From positions 2,294,001 through 2,358,000 of the forward strand of contig JAQJZZ010000011.1 in assembly GCA_030077755.1 (NCBI GenBank): a stretch of 64,000 bases of DNA, given 5' to 3'. Made by a program: the position numbers and the translations under genes. Below are positions 23,196-33,751 of the stretch, one piece after another. The notes below the pieces were generated by a model. That model searched no databases. It was not told where the DNA came from and was given only the letters and a program-made list of their open reading frames with translations. Each line of letters opens with the position of its first letter. The first letter of the stretch is position 1. This DNA is from Filosporella fistucella (lineage: Eukaryota > Ascomycota > Leotiomycetes > Helotiales).

Positions 23196-25826
23196 ATGGT
23201 TGAGTTCGATAGTCAAGGAACAAGGCGTGGCTCAAGTCCTACCAGAAGAACAAGACAGGCTTGTGTGAATTGCCGGTAAAGTTGACGTTCCAGTCTCGTG
23301 ACAAATTAAGATTGCTCATAAAAACAGTCGAAAGAAGTCGAAATGTCCGGGTGAAAAACCTCAATGCTCTATTTGTCGTAGACTAGAACAAGCTTGTACC
23401 TATGAGAGCTATGACAGTCAAAGTCGCAAGCGGCGGAGATCTGATGAAGGTTCACAAGGCGTGGTACTAGAAGAAGTACGAGTATATCACCGTATTGTTT
23501 GATGAAGTTTCTCACAAAAGCAATAAAGGTCTCCCGGAGATTTGGTTCCATGGAGCAGAAGCTGGAAGAATTGGCTGCCTCATTGCAGTATTACCCCTCA
23601 TGTACCATAGCCTGATCCATCGCTGAATAATTTATAGAAAACCCCCGACGAACAGCAATAATAATATCAGAACACCAGAATTTAACAGGAATAATACGAC
23701 TGGGCCGGTAGGGTCAAACAGGCCGACAATGACTCCAGCCACGGTCGAAATGGAATATCGAAGTTCGGGTCAGCTTCCAACTCAAAATATCTCATATAGG
23801 TAAGCATGCTTCCATGACTGAAGCCCCTACGCTGACTTCCGCAGGGTGTACGGTTCTGAAGAGCTACCTAAGAACGTGATTGAAGATGGAGTAGAAACTT
23901 ATTTCAAATACTTCCATTCACAGCCCTACAGTCTCTTGAGACAAGAGGACATAACAAAAATAGCATGGCCTTGTAGTAATGTAGTTCTCATTCCAATGTT
24001 AGCACTCAGCGTTCGAGCTTCTTCCCACCCTTTCTGGAAGAAGTCGTCTGAGTTGAATCGGTGGATCAATATTTTGACAGAGAAATCATGGCGTGATCTG
24101 CTCGAAATGTATGCCGAGGAAAACACCAGCTTGGAATATTTACAAGGACTATGTCTCTTGGCTCAAGTAGACTTTGCTGGTACGCATGAGAAGTTACCCT
24201 TTTCTTGTCGCCCGCCGCTGACTATGCAGATGGGCGAGTGAAGCGGGCACATAGCCAAATCTCACTAGGAGTCAGAATCGCACAGGCGTCGGGATATCTA
24301 ACAAGCACCATTAACGAGAGTGGTACGGGCAGCAAAGACGACATTATACGATGTACATGGACCTTGTTCATGCTTGACCGCACCTTCTGCACAAGTCGCC
24401 TTGTGTCTCCAACCCTATCATACCAAAGTTTTCAGCTTCCGAAGCCAACCTCGGAGGACAGACATTCAGCACAACAGCATTCAGATGCTGCCCCAAGTCC
24501 AGGCAATAGCATTGCATCCAGCTACCAAGACCTTTCATCCCTCATTACTGGCGTGTACTCCATTTGGGACGATGCAATCAAGTACGTTTTTCAAACTACA
24601 AGCAACAACACAGTGCCTCCGTGGCACCCAAATTCGGACCTAGCCACCATCGAATATAGATTCGCGGATTTTGAACCTGGTGCGCTTATTGCCATACTAT
24701 TAAATCTTGTTAATTGTTTTCTGACTTTGAAATTAGAGTTCTCAACCCATCGGTACCGCGAAGTTGATTTTCCTCGTCAAGCAATTCATGAACCCAAACT
24801 TCGACCATACTTCGCCTCCTGGCTTTGTTTTCAGCTGACCTACATGTCGATACAATGCTGCATGTATGCCGCGGATCTTGAAAGATCTACTAGGTACTTC
24901 ACTGACGTGACATAGACATCATCCTTTCATTATGTTCACGAAATTACAGCACGTCATCAGGAACGTCCCTCCGAGCTGTAGGTCAACCACATACAAACTT
25001 GCTTGACACTTGCCAACTAAATCCGCCAGTCCTTCAGAAGTCCTATAAAAGCTCTCTCATACACTCCAGATGGATAATTAGATTCCTAGACGAAATGGAA
25101 GAAGCTGGAATGATGCTTTACGACCCCTTCATTGGCTACCTAGCTGCTATAGCTGCCACAATTCAACTCGAGCATACCCTCAGTAAGCATGCAGACATAG
25201 CGGCAGCTGCCCATCTCAGCTTCAGAAGCGCGATCCGGTATCTACGGAAGCTTTCGAAATACTGGACTAGCATCCAAACACTCGTAAGTTCACCATGAAA
25301 GCTTTCCTCCCCTACTATTCTTCGAAGGAGACCCACACTGAGAACCACAAAATAGCTAGGAATCGTAGAAGAACTAGCAGCACGCCTCCGTCATCGACAC
25401 ACACTCTACTACTCCCAAGATGACTACGACGGAATCCTCCCTGCTGTAGAAACAGAGCGGGTCGGTCTAGCAGACGACGACGCAACCCTAATGTGGAAGG
25501 TCTTTGACTACGCCTCTATGTCAGCAACTCCCTCCGTCGCTAAAAGAACCATTGATACACCACCAAGTACCGAAGTAAATACATCTCAAGCATTACCATT
25601 AGGTAATGGCGTCATACAACGCACAGAAAACACTATGGCACAGAATTTTAACGTGCCCAATACCATGCCCGTTAATTCTCATTCGACGCAGCAGGCTGGA
25701 AATGACATTTCTGCACCGAATCTGGCTTTGTTCGATCAGCTTCCTGAAGACTGGGCATTTACTATTGATGATTGGACACTATTCGGAGCCCCTGGGTCAA
25801 CATACTTCTACAACGAGGGAGTTTGA
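23196..25826 (+). CDS. Zn2Cys6 transcription factor with fungal_trans domain
   Basis: Nine exons: 23196..23275, 23328..23481, 23529..23587, 23638..23799, 23845..24179, 24230..24863, 24916..24977, 25030..25283, 25356..25826; 736 aa, every junction phase-consistent. The zinc binuclear cluster C-x2-C-x6-C-x6-C-x2-C-x6-C is at residues 23-50 (ACVNCRRKKSKCPGEK...), split by the first intron. It is followed by a basic patch (RKRRRSDEG) and a short dimerisation coiled coil (EQKLEELAASLQ). The middle-homology/fungal_trans region (about 165-560) has ADGRVKRAHSQISLGVRIAQ and TWTLFMLDRTFC, typical of the XlnR/Gal4-like group. The C-terminal tail is acidic/Gln-rich with DDWTLFGAPGS, a possible activation segment. 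Nuclear regulator, target unknown. Many stop codons lie in its introns, so simple frame reading makes it look broken; the spliced model is intact. Confidence 0.85.
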
Positions 25827-25844
25827 ATGACACGATATTTGTGG

Positions 25845-26300
25845 AAATTAGGGTGGTATATTCGACAAACATGGATTCTTCCGACTGCGTATGCGCTTGC
25901 AAAGAGTGATACGTTCTCCCGCATGATGATAGTACACTCGATAACCACGGATTCCTCCAATCGAGTATGCACATTTCTAGAGTAGTATAGTCGTTCACAT
26001 AATGATGGTACACCCCATACCCTCTGATTCTTCAATTGGAGTATACACCTGAGAAGAGTATCATATGCGTTGAAAGAATAGTGGCATATTCGGTAGCCAC
26101 ATATTCTCTGATGGCATTATGCACATGAGAAAGTGCTGCATTCGCTGAATGGATGATGGCATATTCGACAATAGTCAATTCCTCAATAAGGATATATATA
26201 TGAGAAAAGTAATATATTCGCTATGGAGGTACGGGTATATTCGAGACTTACAGAAATATCCACTTAGGAACGCACCTTTGACTATTGGAGAATGTATTTT
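25845..26300. repeat. degenerate 76-bp tandem array, about six units
   Basis: The anchor GTATATTCG and its variants GTACACTCG, GTACACCCC and GCATATTCG start at 25856, 25932, 26008, 26084, 26159 and 26235, that is spacing of 76, 76, 76, 75 and 76 bp. Other unit words (GATTCCTC, GAGTATGCACAT, GAGAAGAGTA, ATTCGCT) recur in register. The units are much diverged, so the array is old. It fills the space between two convergent 3' ends. Confidence 0.8.
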
Positions 26301-26432
26301 GATGGTTCATCTATCTAACGGCAAAGCAAGGTCTATGGGTATATGTAGCGAAATCCCAGAGATCGAAACTCTAGGATATAACTCAGCAGTCGAAAACCGC
26401 CAGAAAGAGCAAAGGAAATCTGGAAAATCTAT

Positions 26433-27616
26433 CTAGGCCGATATTACCACGTGATCTGCATCAGGCGATACAATCTCTGAATGCTCCACGATCACGCCGG
26501 ACTTCAGCTCCTCCGACGAATCTACCATATATGTACGGGCTTTCATGCTCAATGCCTCCTCAGCATACTTATCCCGGTACTCCTCGATGAGGCTTGTCGA
26601 AACATCGCTTCCACCACAGAGAGCAATGACAATCTTCATCTTTCCCCAAGCGTCATCACCTATACCCTTACCCAAGCTCTCCCTCAATGCACCGTTGTAT
26701 ACTGCCGCAATTCCGACACCACACGAAATTTCAACCAATATATCTTCATCATCAGCCAACCGGACACAACCCATAGCGGCCTCGGCATCACTCAGAACAA
26801 TGCTGGTGACATTGCCCTCCTGGGCCAATTCGTATGCTCGAGATGCGATTCGAACAATGCCCAGTGAAGTGGCGATGCTAGTGATCTTCGGAAGTGTGAT
26901 GTGCTCACCAGCGATCAAACTCTTGTTCAGGCTCTCAGCACCTTTTGTCTCGACAGCTAGAACCTTTGGAGGAGTGGAGGTAGTTGTGGAGTTGTCGTTT
27001 TCTCGGTGGATGGCCATCATGATACCAGTGAGGAGACTACCACCACCAACACTGCAAACCACACCGTCAAAACCATTCTCAGCCTCCATCTGTTCATAGA
27101 CCTCTCCCAACAAAGACGAAGATCCCTCCCAGATGATCGGATCGTCGAAAGGAGGCACATAGAATCCATTGACGTCCTTTGACAGGAGCTCACTCTTAAG
27201 AAAACTGTCTGCCTCTTTCCAGTTTGCTCCAACTTGATGGACACCAGCTCCCAAAGTCTTCAATATCTTGACCAAACGAGCAGAGGTGGTAATGGGAACA
27301 ACAACTGTGGCTTCACATCCCATCTTCTTTGCGGCAGTGGCACAAGCAATACCTGCATTTCCTCCTGATGAACAGTAGAAGTGGACTTCGCGTTTGTCAC
27401 CTGGCTTGAGATGACCGAATGCGTTTTGCATCAGATGGCTGGTGCCGCGGTACTTGAAAGATCCTGATGGTTGTTCGTTTTCGCACTTCAGGAAGATGCG
27501 GCTTTCGAGATGTCAGAAGACGCGTCGTGGTGGGGGACAATGACTTACCATCCTGCGGCTTTTGAAAGTGCGGCCGACTCAACAAGAGGTGTGCGAACCC
27601 AGAGATGTTCAGACAT
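26433..27616 (-). CDS. L-serine/L-threonine dehydratase (PLP-dependent)
   Basis: Two exons, complement(26433..27501, 27549..27616), 47-nt intron; 378 aa, the usual catabolic serine/threonine dehydratase length (CHA1 type). It removes water and ammonia from Ser or Thr to give pyruvate or 2-oxobutyrate. PLP lysine in EQPSGSFKYRG (K39), phosphate-binding or substrate loop SSGGNAGIACA, a second Gly-rich loop VGGGSLLTGI, and ALCGGSD with the C-terminal PLP ring-contact Ser. There is no C-terminal ACT regulatory domain, so it should be a catabolic and not a biosynthetic (ILV1) enzyme. Its ATG lies about 45 bp from the 111-bp tandem array, which therefore occupies its promoter and leader. The 3' end abuts the 76-bp array. 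Confidence 0.88.
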
Positions 27617-27649
27617 GTTGTTATCAAAGTGAGGCATGTCGCGGGTGTT

Positions 27650-28230
27650 GGAGGAAGTGTGTGAAGATAGATTGCAGAGACGTTGAGAGGAGGAGGGTGA
27701 AGATCGGAAACCGAGAGTGGGGCGCGTTTATAACGGATTGCAGATCCACAAACGCCGCTTCCTCAAGTTGGAGAATGTTAGATTGTGGAGATGTTGGAAG
27801 TTGGAGGGTGAAGATCGAGAACCGAGAGTGAGACGCGTTTATGACGGGTTGCAGATTCACAAACGTCGCTTCCTCAAGTTGGAGAATGTTAGACTATGGA
27901 GCTGTTGAAAGTTTGAGGGTGAAGATTGGAAACCGAGAGTAAGGCGAGTCTATAGCGAATTGCAGATTCACAAACGTTCCTTCTACAAATAGGAGAATGT
28001 AGACTGCGGAGATGTTAGATGTCGGAGGGCGAATATCGAAATCCGAAAGTGGAGGGTGTTTATATCAGATTGCAGAGATCTGAACGTTCTTCTCGCAAGT
28101 GAGAGAATTCAAGCGGTTGAGATGTTTGAGCATTAACGGGATAAGATCAAAGTCCGAAAGTGGAATGCATTTATATTGAAGCACAGAGTCATCAACGAAC
28201 CTTCAACATGTGGGAGAATCGGCTTCAAAT
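27650..28230. repeat. 111-bp tandem array, five units, over the dehydratase promoter
   Basis: The unit word CCGAGAGT or CCGAAAGT starts at 27711, 27822, 27933, 28043 and 28154 (spacing 111, 111, 110, 111). Flanking words keep register: GGAGGGTGAAGAT before it, TTGCAGATTCACAAACG and CTTCCTCAAGTTGGAGAATGT after it. Copies nearest the gene are nearly identical; those farther away are more diverged, a gradient expected when an array expands at one end. It has no coding capacity of its own; the small frames across it are the repeat read through. Confidence 0.88.
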
Positions 28231-28964
28231 AGGACTCGAACTCATCTCACTCCCGGCATTCAAGAAATCTCAGTTTAATTTCAAACAAGTCTGACATACA
28301 TCATGAGGGTCACTATAAGTGGATCCATATCAAAATTGTTACGTTGAGGTTTGGCACAAGCGGCAGCTCATGACAGATGTCTATGCGAGAGCTCACAGCA
28401 GCTGATCTACTCATTGGCTAATGGTAATGCATAATGGTATTTTTGCCCTCTTGCGGCTACTTGCCAATGCGGGTGCGAGAAACTAGGCAATGTCTGGTGG
28501 CTAGTTTGCTTCAACGACGTTCGAGTGCTCAACGTCCCGATCAGGTGATCGGCCCGTGTCGGTCCGCCTCTTCCTGGAATTCTTCATGCTCTGCAGTATT
28601 TCATAATCGCAGACTTCCACCCTTATGGCCCACTGATAGTCGCCCTCCATTCCACTGGTTTGAAAAGCGAATTGGCAGATGGCCACGCGGCAGTTTTCTA
28701 GTTCGTTCGTGGTTCGCTCCATCTATTTTTTTTTGTTTCGGTTTCTGTTACTTTACATCCCTTTCAACCGGCATCTTCAAATGTCAGAAGACTTATTGAG
28801 GCCACCAAATGAAAAATCATAATTAAATAATCTATTTATTTTTATCAATACAGACATATCGTTCTATTGTACAGTCTAAATATGTTATTTGCACAGACCA
28901 TCCTCCCTCCCAACCAAAAAAACGCCACTGTTGGTATCTCCCCAATCGCTCCAAAACAAATCCT
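28231..28964. other. intergenic, no gene supported
   Basis: Region beyond the 111-bp array up to the 3' end of the membrane-protein gene. It has a T8-10 run near 28727-28736 and an A/T-rich stretch at 28805-28890 that may serve 3' processing. The frame at 28434-28799 has no recognisable content. Confidence 0.4.
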
Positions 28965-30626
28965 TCAGGTCGAATCTCTCAGACCTTCGATTATCTTCTT
29001 GCACTTCGATTTCATCTTCATGTAATAACCCCATCCTAACACAGAAATGCTACCAATGTATGCGACTCCTGCGATACCAATCTTAATCCATAGAGAAGCA
29101 TAGTTTCGATGGAACTCAGTGTCCGTTGCAAGGTCGACGATACCATTTTCTTTGTCCAGCCAATACCTGATACCTGCTTTGCAAATGCAGTTTCGGTAGA
29201 CACCGAGCAATTGCATGATTGTACCACCAATGGAAGCGAAGAGTGCCGTTCCAAAGCAAAGCGCCGCAAACCCGTACACGATATACTTGACGTACTTGTT
29301 CTTTTCCGACTCGTTGTGGTAAAACCAACAGATTATCAAGAAATTCTGGCATACGCCATAAACAAGTACACTTGTTGCTCTGCACCCAAAGCCGAGTAGT
29401 GGCGTGTAGTAAGAAACCAAGATAGCCAAGGTACATACAATTGCAATGACTCCGCAAGAGATGACGCAGGCAAAGAATCGCGTAGTGCGCGATTTCAGGA
29501 TGTGCTTGATGCTTTCGTGGACTGGGTTTCCTCGGCCGACGATGCTTTTATCGCTCCAGCTGCGAACACACTGACCTCTGTTCCACAGCCAGACTGTGCG
29601 ATATGGGGAGTCGAAAGGATCGAACATGTTTCGTGCTTGCTGTAATTGAAGACGTGGTCGTCCGAAAACGCTCTCCAGCGTAGCCGGTTTTGTGATCCCC
29701 AACACGCAACAGCAAGATGTTGCTGTCAAGACGATGATTCCATACCAAAGTCCAAAGGCTACTGCGTGAGCAGTGTCGTTGTCTCCAAGTCGAGAATTGG
29801 CGTCTACCAGAGCATATCCGTATGCACCCAGGTAGAATATGACTGGAGCTCCAATAGCCATGCCATAAGAGCTATGGTGGCCTACTAGGTCATTTAATTT
29901 ACTCTTCGCCTCCTCAATGTCCGGCGTGTCGCAGACATCATTGATAACTTTCTCATACAAGTCTTCAGGCTGAGGAAGATTTGGGTTCTCTCGAGGGACG
30001 AAAGTGCCAACTAATGTCAATAGGACTGCATAGCTAGCTTGTCGGCGTGAGAACGAAGATATTTTTCCAGACTTCATCGCTCGTTCACTTTCTTTCTCCA
30101 CTTTGCGCAAAATTCGCCAGTCCTTCAGCCCTTCGTCCACAGCTCCGACCATTAACAATCCTGCAAGCCCAAACACGAGAATAATCCACACGATCGTATC
30201 GACAACCATCAGGATAAATGCAGCAATCAACCAAAGACCGGATACAAAAATGTTAAGATCAAAGAAGTCCTCCCCTCTCGGCATCCGATAATTTCTTGGG
30301 ATGCAAAGAACGAAGACGAGAGCTGGAAGAAGGAATCCAACTAAAGGACCAATCCATTGCGATAGCTGAGATACCTGCGAGATTTGCCAGCCGTTCCAGC
30401 GAGCGATACACACAGGCAACGTGACATTGATTTGGAGAACAGGTTCTGTAGATGCGGAATATGTTGCCCCGCAGCGCAGTCGAGGCTCAAACTCGAGAGT
30501 CGGATCAGCGAGGATCCATTCTGCGCGAACTATTTCACAGGCATCTGTGAAGTTCGGATGGACATTTGTGGCCGCTGTTAAGGACAAGGCGGCGATGAGT
30601 GGTGGAAGGAGAGCGATGCTACGCAT
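28965..30626 (-). CDS. polytopic membrane protein of unknown function
   Basis: Single exon, 553 aa from the ATG at 30626 (MRSIALLPPLIAALSL), which gives a good signal peptide cut near AAT; a longer frame upstream has no ATG. A short extracellular segment with two cysteines and N-glycosylation sequons (NFT, NVT) precedes about eight to nine hydrophobic spans: WIGPLVGFLLPALVFVLC, LWLIAAFILMVVDTIVW, ILVFGLAGLLMV, YAVLLTLVGTF, GAPVIFYLGAYGYAL, IIVLTATSCCCVLG, FFACVISCGVIAIVCTLAI, VYGFAALCFGTALF and IGIAGVAYIGSISVLGWGYY. A cytoplasmic loop carries basic and acidic residues. The layout (signal peptide, ectodomain, many TMs) recurs in filamentous fungi, but I cannot name the family. No transporter or receptor motif is seen. 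Confidence 0.8.
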   Translation of the reverse strand: MRSIALLPPLIAALSLTAATNVHPNFTDACEIVRAEWILADPTLEFEPRLRCGATYSASTEPVLQINVTLPVCIARWNGWQISQVSQLSQWIGPLVGFLLPALVFVLCIPRNYRMPRGEDFFDLNIFVSGLWLIAAFILMVVDTIVWIILVFGLAGLLMVGAVDEGLKDWRILRKVEKESERAMKSGKISSFSRRQASYAVLLTLVGTFVPRENPNLPQPEDLYEKVINDVCDTPDIEEAKSKLNDLVGHHSSYGMAIGAPVIFYLGAYGYALVDANSRLGDNDTAHAVAFGLWYGIIVLTATSCCCVLGITKPATLESVFGRPRLQLQQARNMFDPFDSPYRTVWLWNRGQCVRSWSDKSIVGRGNPVHESIKHILKSRTTRFFACVISCGVIAIVCTLAILVSYYTPLLGFGCRATSVLVYGVCQNFLIICWFYHNESEKNKYVKYIVYGFAALCFGTALFASIGGTIMQLLGVYRNCICKAGIRYWLDKENGIVDLATDTEFHRNYASLWIKIGIAGVAYIGSISVLGWGYYMKMKSKCKKIIEGLRDST

Positions 30627-31945
30627 CGTGATGGGGTGTCGCAATATCTTGTTTGTGTTTCACTGTTTGTTGAGTCTTTTTCGGTTGACTTAATGGATTT
30701 AATTTCAAATTTCAGGTTATGGATCACGAAGCGCAGAACTGGCTAAATTGAAGGGAATAGCGGATGGTTTATAGACATCTAATAAGGCAGCCGCCTGCTG
30801 ATATCGAGTCACAACTTGGATGCCCCATTCCACCAGCCCTCCAACACACACTGAGCGCCCTCTCGGTGAGCGCAAAGTGTGTCGTTTTTTGCATCTGTGG
30901 GGGTTTCAATTCATCTCATTTGAGTCTTCAGAGCCGCATAATCAAGTGTCTCATTTCCTCCAATATTGGAAGTATGCAAGCGATACTAAAGGAGAGAGAA
31001 AGTGTGGCAGCCCTGCATATCTGGCACTTGCTGATTGGTGCGAATGCAATCTATTATTAGTGTGAGCCAATCAATTTTCCAGGGCGAGCGGCGCGTGCTG
31101 GGAGGCTGAGATTCTGCTTGGGCTGTACTGTGCTGTACTGTACGAGGAGGTGTGGTGTGTGTTTGAGATAAGAGCTGATGGGTGATGTGGAGGTGCACTG
31201 CCTCAGAGTCGATGAGACAATGGATTTCGGTGAATGACCGGTATCGGAACAACTCGTGTGGAAGTCTTAATTGATTTTGCTGAATTATGATGTACTCTTC
31301 TATCTGTCATCGGGGTCTTACCTAGGATGAGTCAATTTCCGGGTACCTGCTTCGGGTGAGAATCATTTGGACCGCTGACTACTCTGCCTTGACCACAAAG
31401 ATCTCACAGCGATATCATTATAAGTACGCATGTAATTCTTGTCTGGCGTGGTTTTTAACCCCTTCCCTACTAACCGTCTCCTGGAGGACATCATACAGTC
31501 TTTACGATTTTCAACGTTGCCTTGCAATGGTGACCCAAGAATTTCAATAACAACTGATTGCTGTATATGGTCTGCAAGTGTTTTGATGCGTCTCCAAAGT
31601 CGGCTAAATCTTACCGATTGGAAGCCTTTTGGTTGTGCAAAGGCTGGGACAAGCAAGTACTCATTCTTAAGTCCAATCAAGATCGTTGCAGCCTAATCTC
31701 CTCGCGACTTCCAAACATGATCGTTTTACACCACCTGCACCTACCTGATCATACTTCCTCAAGTCAGGTTTTGCCTTTCCACCAAAAACAAACAAACTGC
31801 CCTCTCCGGTTTAGTTTTTATTATGTCCCAAATAGTTACCTCTCAAAAGTTGGCTCTGGATGAGGCTACTCAGCCAGCAGACGTTCCGTGTCACGATTGC
31901 CTGAAGTTCAGCCAAAAGCCATTTTTCTTCACCAAGCCCCAATAC
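30627..31945. other. intergenic 1.3 kb, no gene supported
   Basis: Upstream of the membrane-protein gene. A 46-codon frame with a CxxC pair opens at 31823 (+) and runs antisense into the small membrane ORF at 31946; I do not regard it as supported. No repeats. Confidence 0.35.
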
Positions 31946-32215
31946 TCAAGATGTGAGGACTGACCAAACAGCTTTCGTAAGTGCGATATCGAGATGGCCG
32001 AAGGAAGTGTATGTGCTAGGATCTCGGGAACAGGTGACGAGTGTTGAGATTGCGTAGGAAGAAGCGAAGAACATTGGAGAGGCCCAGAGGATGGTGGAGA
32101 GGAGACTGGTTGTTGGGGCTGGGGGGCCGAGGAAAATAAAGTATGCTGTGCTTGCGAAGGTAAGGAATTGGGGGGTGCAGGGTGGGAGATTCTCAATTAT
32201 GAAGATGGATGCCAT
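31946..32215 (-). CDS. small hydrophobic protein, possible gene or fragment
   Basis: 89 codons from an ATG at 32215. Two hydrophobic stretches (FLTFASTAYFIFLG and LLSTILWASPMFFASSYAIS) are separated by a Pro/Thr turn and followed by a hydrophilic tail (TCSRDPSTYTSFGHLDIAL). The composition is protein-like, more so than the neighbouring frames, and reminds me of the N-terminus of small fungal membrane proteins. The 3' end may continue through an intron I cannot place, so it could be a fragment of a longer or decayed gene. Confidence 0.35.
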   Translation of the reverse strand: MASIFIIENLPPCTPQFLTFASTAYFIFLGPPAPTTSLLSTILWASPMFFASSYAISTLVTCSRDPSTYTSFGHLDIALTKAVWSVLTS

Positions 32216-33751
32216 TTTTGAGGGCTAAGCGGGCGGGTTTGGATTTGGAGATGTTGGGATTTTTGTCTGGAAATGATTTTTGACTGGGATTCGAAGGAGT
32301 GCTGTAAGCTTAGAGTAGATTTTATAAGGTTTTTCTGAAAGATATAAAGGTGTTGGTTTGGGCGGAAAACTAAATTAACGAACCATCGTTGAACTCGACT
32401 TGGACAAAATATGATATCTGCGATGACCTCACTCAATAGAGTAATCCTAACGATAGAATTCTCTGGTAATTTGCAAAGAATTGCCACAAGATATTGTCTT
32501 TGCTGCTTTGAAAGTCTTGACAATATAAAAATTGTGGTGGCAAAGTTCAAAAACAAATTGTCTTTGAATTGGACTTAAAAGTAGTTCATAAGGGTGGAAA
32601 GAGCCATATTGATGTCGACTCGTAAGAGTTCTTTAAACATTGGACCATTTCCAACGCCTACTGAGATGAGCGGCAATGGACCAGCATCTCAATGGTAACA
32701 AGAAGATCTGATAGAGCCCAGTTCTTGGCTTCTAGGGTAAAGTCACGTGATTAAAAATTATCTGATCTCACTTGAGATCTAGCCAGAGGGTCAGGATCAC
32801 ATAAGTCTTTGCTCAACATCGACGTGGCCCATCTCCATGGATGCTCAAGGTAGTATCTGAAGCCTTATTGACGGTCGACATCATTCGGCTTCCTTATGAG
32901 AGAAATAAGGGGCTTGCCGACAACACTTTCGGTTCGGCTCCGCCCCCTGAAAATGAACCCCTCATTAATTCGGGACTAGGGTACTTCATCGCCTTTCGAA
33001 TATAACAGTTATAGCACAACATGACTCGAGGTTTTATCAATCTGCTTGCTCTATTACTAGATAGTCCACGCCAAGAGAATGGCAGTGACTAGTTATTTTC
33101 ATTCTTTGCATTTTGTATCCTTTCAAGCTTCGGGTGTGAGGAAGTGAGGGTATAAGAAACATGGAAAGGTGATGCAGTGAAAATGCTCCACGGGTATTCT
33201 CCACAAATACACCTTGTAGCCTGATACTATTCGTAGCCATTTCTAGGTTATATTCTTGCAGGGATCTTATGCAGGTTCGTTGTGACATCTGAGACCAATT
33301 GACGAGCTTCCAAGTTCGAATATTTGGCGATCAGGCTTCATTGTCTCGGGAAACCTTCCGTTTCGTACTCATGAAGCCATCGTGCATATAAGTACCGGTA
33401 GCGGCTCACAACTTTAAGTGTTCCATTGCTCCTGGAACCAATACAATAGAGAATTGGTCACGTGTTTGTCCATCTTCCCCTCATTTGGCTGGGAACTAAT
33501 TCAACCCCGCATGCTCAACTTAGACATCGCGGCTGCCTCCTTTCAACATCAACTCCAATTCGTTCGAAGGCGGATGTGTTCCGTTCCCCCTCGGTCGGTG
33601 AGGAAGGAGTCCTGCATAATATAAGACATGAAAGGTAGGTGCAGGGAACACAAAATCCTTGTCGACTTCTGTTGTGCTACACTAACTTTTACTTTTTCAA
33701 CTCAACCTCACTTCAATTTCTCAAACTTCAAAAACACATTCTCTCCACAGT
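32216..33751 (+). promoter_or_regulatory. intergenic 1.5 kb and promoter of flavin monooxygenase
   Basis: CACGTG E-boxes occur near 32744 and 33459. CATAATATAAGAC near 33616 is TATA-like, and a pyrimidine-rich leader (33670-33750) runs into the ATG at 33752. No gene is seen. Confidence 0.4.

Noticed and set aside
23196..25826. Zn2Cys6 gene seen as several broken fragments
   Set aside because: Nine exons join with consistent phase and give one complete 736-aa protein.
25845..28230. The two tandem arrays considered as a CRISPR-like array
   Set aside because: Units are directly adjacent without unique spacers, and the organism is a fungus.
28225..28260. Possible tRNA B-box (GGACTCGAAC)
   Set aside because: No matching A box or cloverleaf around it.
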